From Megalonaias nervosa (taxonomy: Eukaryota > Mollusca > Bivalvia > Unionida > Unionidae): a stretch of DNA of 64,000 nt. Made by a program: the position numbers and the translations under genes. The stretch is from contig JAECUM010012971.1 of assembly GCA_016617855.1 (NCBI GenBank), positions 1 through 64,000 of the forward strand. Reading direction: 5' to 3'. Under the pieces are notes generated by a model. It did no database searches, was not told the DNA's origin, and saw only the letters and a program-made list of their open reading frames with translations. Below, one piece after another: positions 59,400 to 64,000 of the stretch (position 1 is its first letter; every line of letters starts with the position of its first letter).

Positions 59400-60560
59400 T
59401 TAACCACTGCTATATACTACAATGAAATCTGTATCATAAGACCACTGCTATGAGTAAACACATTTAGACTGCAGTAATTATTCCATTATATAGTGTCTTG
59501 ATCTGTAATGAGAAACCTACTGCCTTGAGCTAATATGTTTAATATTCACTGATGTTATGAAATTATATGTTCTTTATTGAAATGGGTGAAAACCTTGCTT
59601 TCATAATGAGACAGCATCTGGGGCTTTTGTTTCTCACCAGGGACAACTGGCTGTGGAGCCAAGTGAGGTTACAGTAAGGTACTTCATCTATAGTTCATAT
59701 TAATATATTTAATGGAGTTTAGAAATAGTATTACTGTCTATTATTTATTCCTATGGGCAAAAGTCAAGATTTTCAAATGAATCTGTCATGAAAGTTAGGA
59801 GCTTGTACTTGAATAGTCATTTATATTTTAGAAAGATTTGTCATCTGGGACAACTGGTGGTTAAACCAAGTGAGCTTATGGTATGGTCCTTGATGTGTCA
59901 TTTGTCATCAATTATCAGTTCAGAAGCTATCAACAATAGCTATTTTCAGTTTCATCTCAAAAACAGCCAGACCAGTTTCAAGCAAACTTGGTACAGGGCA
60001 TAGCCATACTTCCATGTGGTATCATAAGCTTTCTCAGACAAGAATACTGTGCATGGCACATTATGTGTGTATGCTCACCCCATGTGTATTACACCTCTCT
60101 GTAGAAACCACTTTGTTCTTGAGTCACAGTGACTGTGACCTTTGACCTTGTCAACCCCCCCCTTCCCTGATCATTAGGTTTCTTCCTTGCCCATAGTGCC
60201 CTATGTGTAAGCCATCCACTAAGTTTGGTCCAATTTTGTGATGTGATGAGGGTTTAGATCTTATAAAGATACATCCTCTCAGCATTGTCAGTTTTATAAT
60301 TCCAGGTATAGCAGTACATGTATTTATCCAGTATGCAAAAATATGAGCTAAATGCAGAAACTTAACCAAGAATATGCAACCAATGTTCATGTGTGTGAAA
60401 AGTTAGACCCTTAGCCTCCCGTCTCGAGGGATAGGTGATATGAAACCCACTGCAAACTATTCACTGTGATACAAGAGGGAATGGTTGACATGTGGGTTTA
60501 TCAGTGTGGACACCAATACCAATGCCAGGGATAGTACAGTTACTTACAGTCTATACTTAC
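59400..60560. other. No exon recognised
   Basis: Intron-like. A small duplicated phrase (GGACAACTGG...AAGTGAG.TTA) is at 59641-59672 and 59849-59879. TGACCTTTGACCTTG at 60137-60151 is a common dispersed phrase. Confidence 0.45.
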
Positions 60561-60567
60561 TTATAAG

Positions 60568-61083
60568 TCGAGGCAAACTGGAACAACAAAGATCCTGATC
60601 TGCTGTAGCATAATGCTCCTGCAGAGCAGGGTCTATGTTGTTTGTTCTACCAATTACTCTAAGCAAACTACATAGACCCAGCTCTGCCGGCACGTTATGT
60701 GACAACAGATCTGGGTCTTTGCAGTTTGCTATTGGACTCGCAGTCAAACTGGAACAATGAAGATCCTGATCTGCGGTAGCATAATGCTCCTGCAGAGCAG
60801 GGTCTATGTTGTTTGTTCTACCAATTACTCTAAGCAAACTACATAGACCCAGCTCTGCCGGCATGTTATGTGACAACAGATCTGAGTCTTTGCAGTTTGC
60901 TATTGGACTCGCAGTCAAACTGGAACAATGAAGATCCTGATCTGCGGTAGCATAATGCCCCTGCAGAGCAGGGTCTATGTTGTTTGTTCTACTGATTACT
61001 CTTAACAAACTACACAGACCCAGCTCTGCTGACACATTATGCGAAAGCAGATCTGGGTCTTTGCAGTTTGCAGTTAGACTCAT
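60568..61083. repeat. Three tandem 171-bp units, each an imperfect hairpin
   Basis: Equivalent points lie at 60575, 60746 and 60917, a period of exactly 171 bases (57 codons). Each unit folds on itself: GCAGAGCAGGGTCTATGTTG pairs with the reverse complement of the GTTTGC-facing arm ACATAGACCCAGCTCTGC, and the outer AAAGATCCTGATCTG pairs with CAGATCTGGGTCTTTG. Arms are about 70-75 bases with bulges. Because the period is divisible by three, the minus strand stays open for 179 codons from 61083 to 60544, reading 'ELGLCSLLRVIGRTNNIDPA' three times. Confidence 0.88.
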
Positions 61084-62295
61084 CTTATAAGGAGTACAGA
61101 TAGTACTTTACTTCATAGAGGTCAAAAAAATGTGTTTATGTTCCAACCAGAATTTTTTGGTCAGAAAGGTCTTTATGCAGTAATGGTTTCTGTGAAAGTT
61201 CGGTCAAATTCAGTTCAGGTTAGCAGTTTTGGACACGAACATTTTTTTTCTTTTCACTTTTTAGGAATGCCAGTCATATTTGATGCCAAGTTATAATCAT
61301 TTATGCAGGTTTTTGAAGTCTTCCTGCCAAGATGCTTTTTGTCAAATTTGATCAAATCAGCTTATAAAGATGCATCCTCTCAAGATGCTTTTGAGAAGTC
61401 ATTTTAGAGTTTTTTCTGTTACAGCAGCCATATTTAAAGGTTGATAGCCATCATTTGTACGAACTTGAAAGTAGTTTTGCAAGGATGCCCTTTGTCAAGT
61501 TTGGTCAGAATTCATTTGACAGTTTTGGAGAAGTCCTTTAATAATTTCTCCACTTTTAGTAACCATGGCCATATTTGTTTGGGGATTTGCATCAAAGTGC
61601 AGGAATAATACAAGACAGAGACTGATAGGCAATACCCCCTGTGGGTAGTTGTATTTGAACTTAATAACTTACCACTAGTATCATGTTTTGTATGTTAGTC
61701 ATACATGTACATGTATTACATATTTCAAATACACTTGGGGCTGTGTCATGTTTCTAGTATGTTAACCTCATGAATAATTTTATTTTATAATTTATTTTAT
61801 ATTATCATGTCTTGTTTTTGACCATCAGAATACTTTCTTTTTGTTGTTGTTGCAGAGTATATATTTTGATCTACTTTTTAAGTGGCCTACTTTAGATACT
61901 GGCATGGTTCTCAATAGAAATATATTTTGACAGGACCAAGAAGTGAAATGCTAATTTCTTGATCTGAATTACATCATCATAGTGACTGAGCTACAGAACT
62001 CACTAACACTGTAATTTTACTTTATATTAATATACAAAACATAGTTTGAATCGCCTTCATTGAGGTATAACCTTGGTATTCCATTATTTATTGCCTGTCA
62101 GTCTGTATATGTTGTAGTATTCCTGCACATTGTGATATTAAATACAGAAATGGATGTTTTCTGGTTCTGTTATAATACAATGCAATAAATGTTTGCTGAT
62201 TTAATAATTTAATGATTTTCTGTATCTTAGCCTTGTTTCTCTCTACTCAATGTACAATCAAGAACTTAGAATATGGTGTAGGAACAAGAGTGTAT

Positions 62296-62685
62296 TTTTA
62301 GTAGTCATGAAGATATCTGTGTTTTAGTAGTCATGAAGTTATTTGTGTTTTAGTAGTCATGAAGATATCTGTGTTTTAGTAGTCATGAAGTTATCTGTGT
62401 TTTAGTAGTCATGAAGATATCTGTGTTTTAGTAGTCATGAAGTTATCTGTGTTTTAGTAGTCATGAAGATATCTGTGTTTTAGTAGTCATGAAGTTATCT
62501 GTGTTTTAGTAGTCATGAAGTTATCTGTGTTTTAGTAGTCATGAAGTTATCTGTGTTTTAGTAGTCATGAAGATATCTGTGTTTTAGTAGTCATGAAGTT
62601 ATCTGTGTTTTAGTAGTCATGAAGTTATATGTGTTTTAGTAGTCATGAAGTTATCTGTGTTTTAGTAGTCATGAAGTTATCTGTG
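62296..62685. repeat. 26-bp tandem array, about 14-15 copies, with a 52-bp higher-order start
   Basis: Unit TAGTAGTCATGAAGTTATC plus TGTGTTT. In the first eight copies GAAGATATC and GAAGTTATC alternate strictly, so the array began as a 52-bp dimer; later copies are mostly GAAGTTATC. Confidence 0.95.
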
Positions 62686-62940
62686 GTCCAGCTCAGAAAA
62701 TGTATTTTTAGTAGTCATGAAGTTATCTGTGGTCCAGCTCAGAAAATGTATTTTTAGTAGTCATGAAGTTATCTGTGGTCCAGCTCAGAAAATGTATTTT
62801 TAGTAGTCATGAAGTTATTTGTGGTCCAGCTCAGAAAATGTATTTTAGTAGTCATGAAGTTATCCGTGGTCCAGCTCAGAAAATGTATTTTTAGAAGTCA
62901 TGAAGTTATCTGTGGTCCAGCTTAGAAAATGTTACTGTGG
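62673..62940. repeat. 46-bp tandem array, about 6 copies, derived from the 26-bp unit
   Basis: Unit AGTAGTCATGAAGTTATCTG plus TGGTCCAGCTCAGAAAATGTATTTTT. The first part is the 26-bp unit; the second part is a new segment captured at the array border and amplified with it. Confidence 0.93.
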
Positions 62941-63215
62941 TCTTAGAATGGGTGGCTACTTTGAGTAGTTATGAAAATGAGAATGTCAATTTTTAAAATT
63001 TTCTCAATGCATTTTAAATTGATGCCCAGAAAAATTTACTTTTTGAAATTTCACTCTGGTCTAGTACTCCCACTTTCTAAACTACTACCTTTTCTTCCAA
63101 GCTTAAGCTGTGAAGCCTCTGTCAATGTAAATAAATTAGATAAAACCATCTCGAATTTTAATTGAGAAGTATATACTTGTTTATCACTGTGTTTTCTTTT
63201 TCTTTATTTTTACAG

Positions 63216-63320
63216 GTTGGAGACTTCTCCAGTACATGGGCAGTTGAGAAGTCCCAGAGATCTTAGGGGGCAGCGATACGATGTTGTACCTCCTCTTCCA
63301 AGCAGGAAATCAAAATCAAG
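63216..63320 (+). CDS. Exon of the unrecognised Ser/Pro/Arg-rich protein
   Basis: 105 bases, acceptor TTTATTTTTACAG and donor GTAAGC, phase 2 in and out. Joined to the previous exon it reads 'RLETSPVHGQLRSPRDLRG', 'QRYDVVPPLPSRKSKS'. No stop in the frame. Same composition as the previous exon (SP, RS, PPLP). The PPLPSR motif could bind SH3-type domains (inference). The gene continues beyond the window. Confidence 0.62.
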
Positions 63321-63359
63321 GTAAGCAAAATCATCATAAAAGAAACCAGATAGTCAGAA

Positions 63360-64000
63360 AAATGTAAGATCAAACAAGACTAGCCCATATAAAACATAAA
63401 GGTGTAATATATTTGTAAGATCTAATAAGATTAGACCATACATAAAGATATGAAACATATGTCAGATCTATCAAGACTAGACCATACATAAAGATATAAA
63501 ATGTGTCAGATCTAACAAGACTAAATCGTACATAAAAATATAAAACATATGTCAGATCTAACAAGACTAGACCATACATAAAGATATGAAACATGTCAGA
63601 TCTAACAAGACTAGACCTTATAAAACATAAAGGTATAATATATTTGTAAGATCTAATAAGACTAGACCATACATAAAGATATAAAACATGTCAGATCTAA
63701 CAAGACTAGACTGTACATAACATAAAGATACAAAACATGTAAGATCTAACAAGATTAGCCCATATATAAAGATATAAAACGTATGTCAGATCTAAAAAGA
63801 TGAAATGATACATAATGTAAAGATATTAAATGTACATAAGATCTAAAAAGACTAGACCATATGTAAAGATATAAAATAAAGACCATATGTAAAGATATAA
63901 AATGTGTAAAATCAAACAGGACTAGACCATACATAACAAATATATAAAACATATGCAAGATCTAACAAGACTAGACTATATATAAACATCATATCGGACT
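63360..64000. repeat. Tandem array of about 44-46 bp units, running off the window end
   Basis: Unit: ATGTCAGATCTAACAAGACT, AGACCATACATAAAGATATAAAAC. About 14 copies, with variants CATATGTAAAG and insertion of CATAAAG. It begins 40 bases after the 63320 donor. Confidence 0.92.

Noticed and set aside
60544..61083. 179-codon minus-strand ORF as a protein gene
   Set aside because: It lies exactly on the 171-bp hairpin repeats and a period divisible by three keeps it open. Kept as a repeat finding.
62296..62940. CRISPR-like array
   Set aside because: Units are contiguous with no unique spacers, and the window is eukaryotic.

Overview
This is a eukaryotic window: introns with GT/AG borders, one or two intron-rich genes, and many transposable elements and satellites. 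Calcium-binding EGF exons, bivalve-type tRNA-SINEs and a Ty3/gypsy element point to an invertebrate animal. I read it as a lophotrochozoan, most likely a bivalve mollusc; that placement is inference.

Region 1-5016 (+) is the 3' part of a decayed Ty3/gypsy-lineage LTR retrotransposon. Its order is gag - protease - INTEGRASE - reverse transcriptase - RNase H - LTR. Integrase before RT is the Ty1/copia order and is the hallmark of Gmr1-like elements. A homologous, inverted, 3'-truncated LTR lies at 48971-49830.

Region 5.7-16.6 kb has no convincing host gene. It holds mariner, SINE and other decayed repeats.

Region 16.7-41.1 kb (-) is the main host gene. I assembled twelve exons by splice borders and intron phase into one open frame of about 1080 codons, plus a doubtful first exon. 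The predicted protein is secreted or extracellular. In order it has a fibrillin-like 'GPNVCG' N-terminal module, an EGF, a calcium-binding EGF, a long Thr/Pro exon with CxxxxC motifs, an RGD inside a Cys pair and a 13-fold tetrapeptide repeat. Then come about 19 copies of a two-cysteine repeat, C-x14-C of the form CPxG...GxxC, followed by alternating EGF and cbEGF modules. It runs off my model after 16687. The C-x14-C array is the best candidate here for something undescribed: 18 of 19 copies have exactly 14 residues between the cysteines, and three of them are formed only after splicing.

Region 42.2-63.3 kb (+) carries scattered candidate exons of one or two unrecognised genes: 42282-42352, 50052-50214, 51081-51103, 57854-58021 and 63216-63320. 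The products would be basic and Ser/Pro/Arg-rich. Between them lie a PIF/Harbinger-like MITE that split a 50-bp minisatellite, a LINE fragment, a decayed unidentified coding remnant, and five satellite arrays, one of them built of 171-bp hairpin units. The window ends inside another array.
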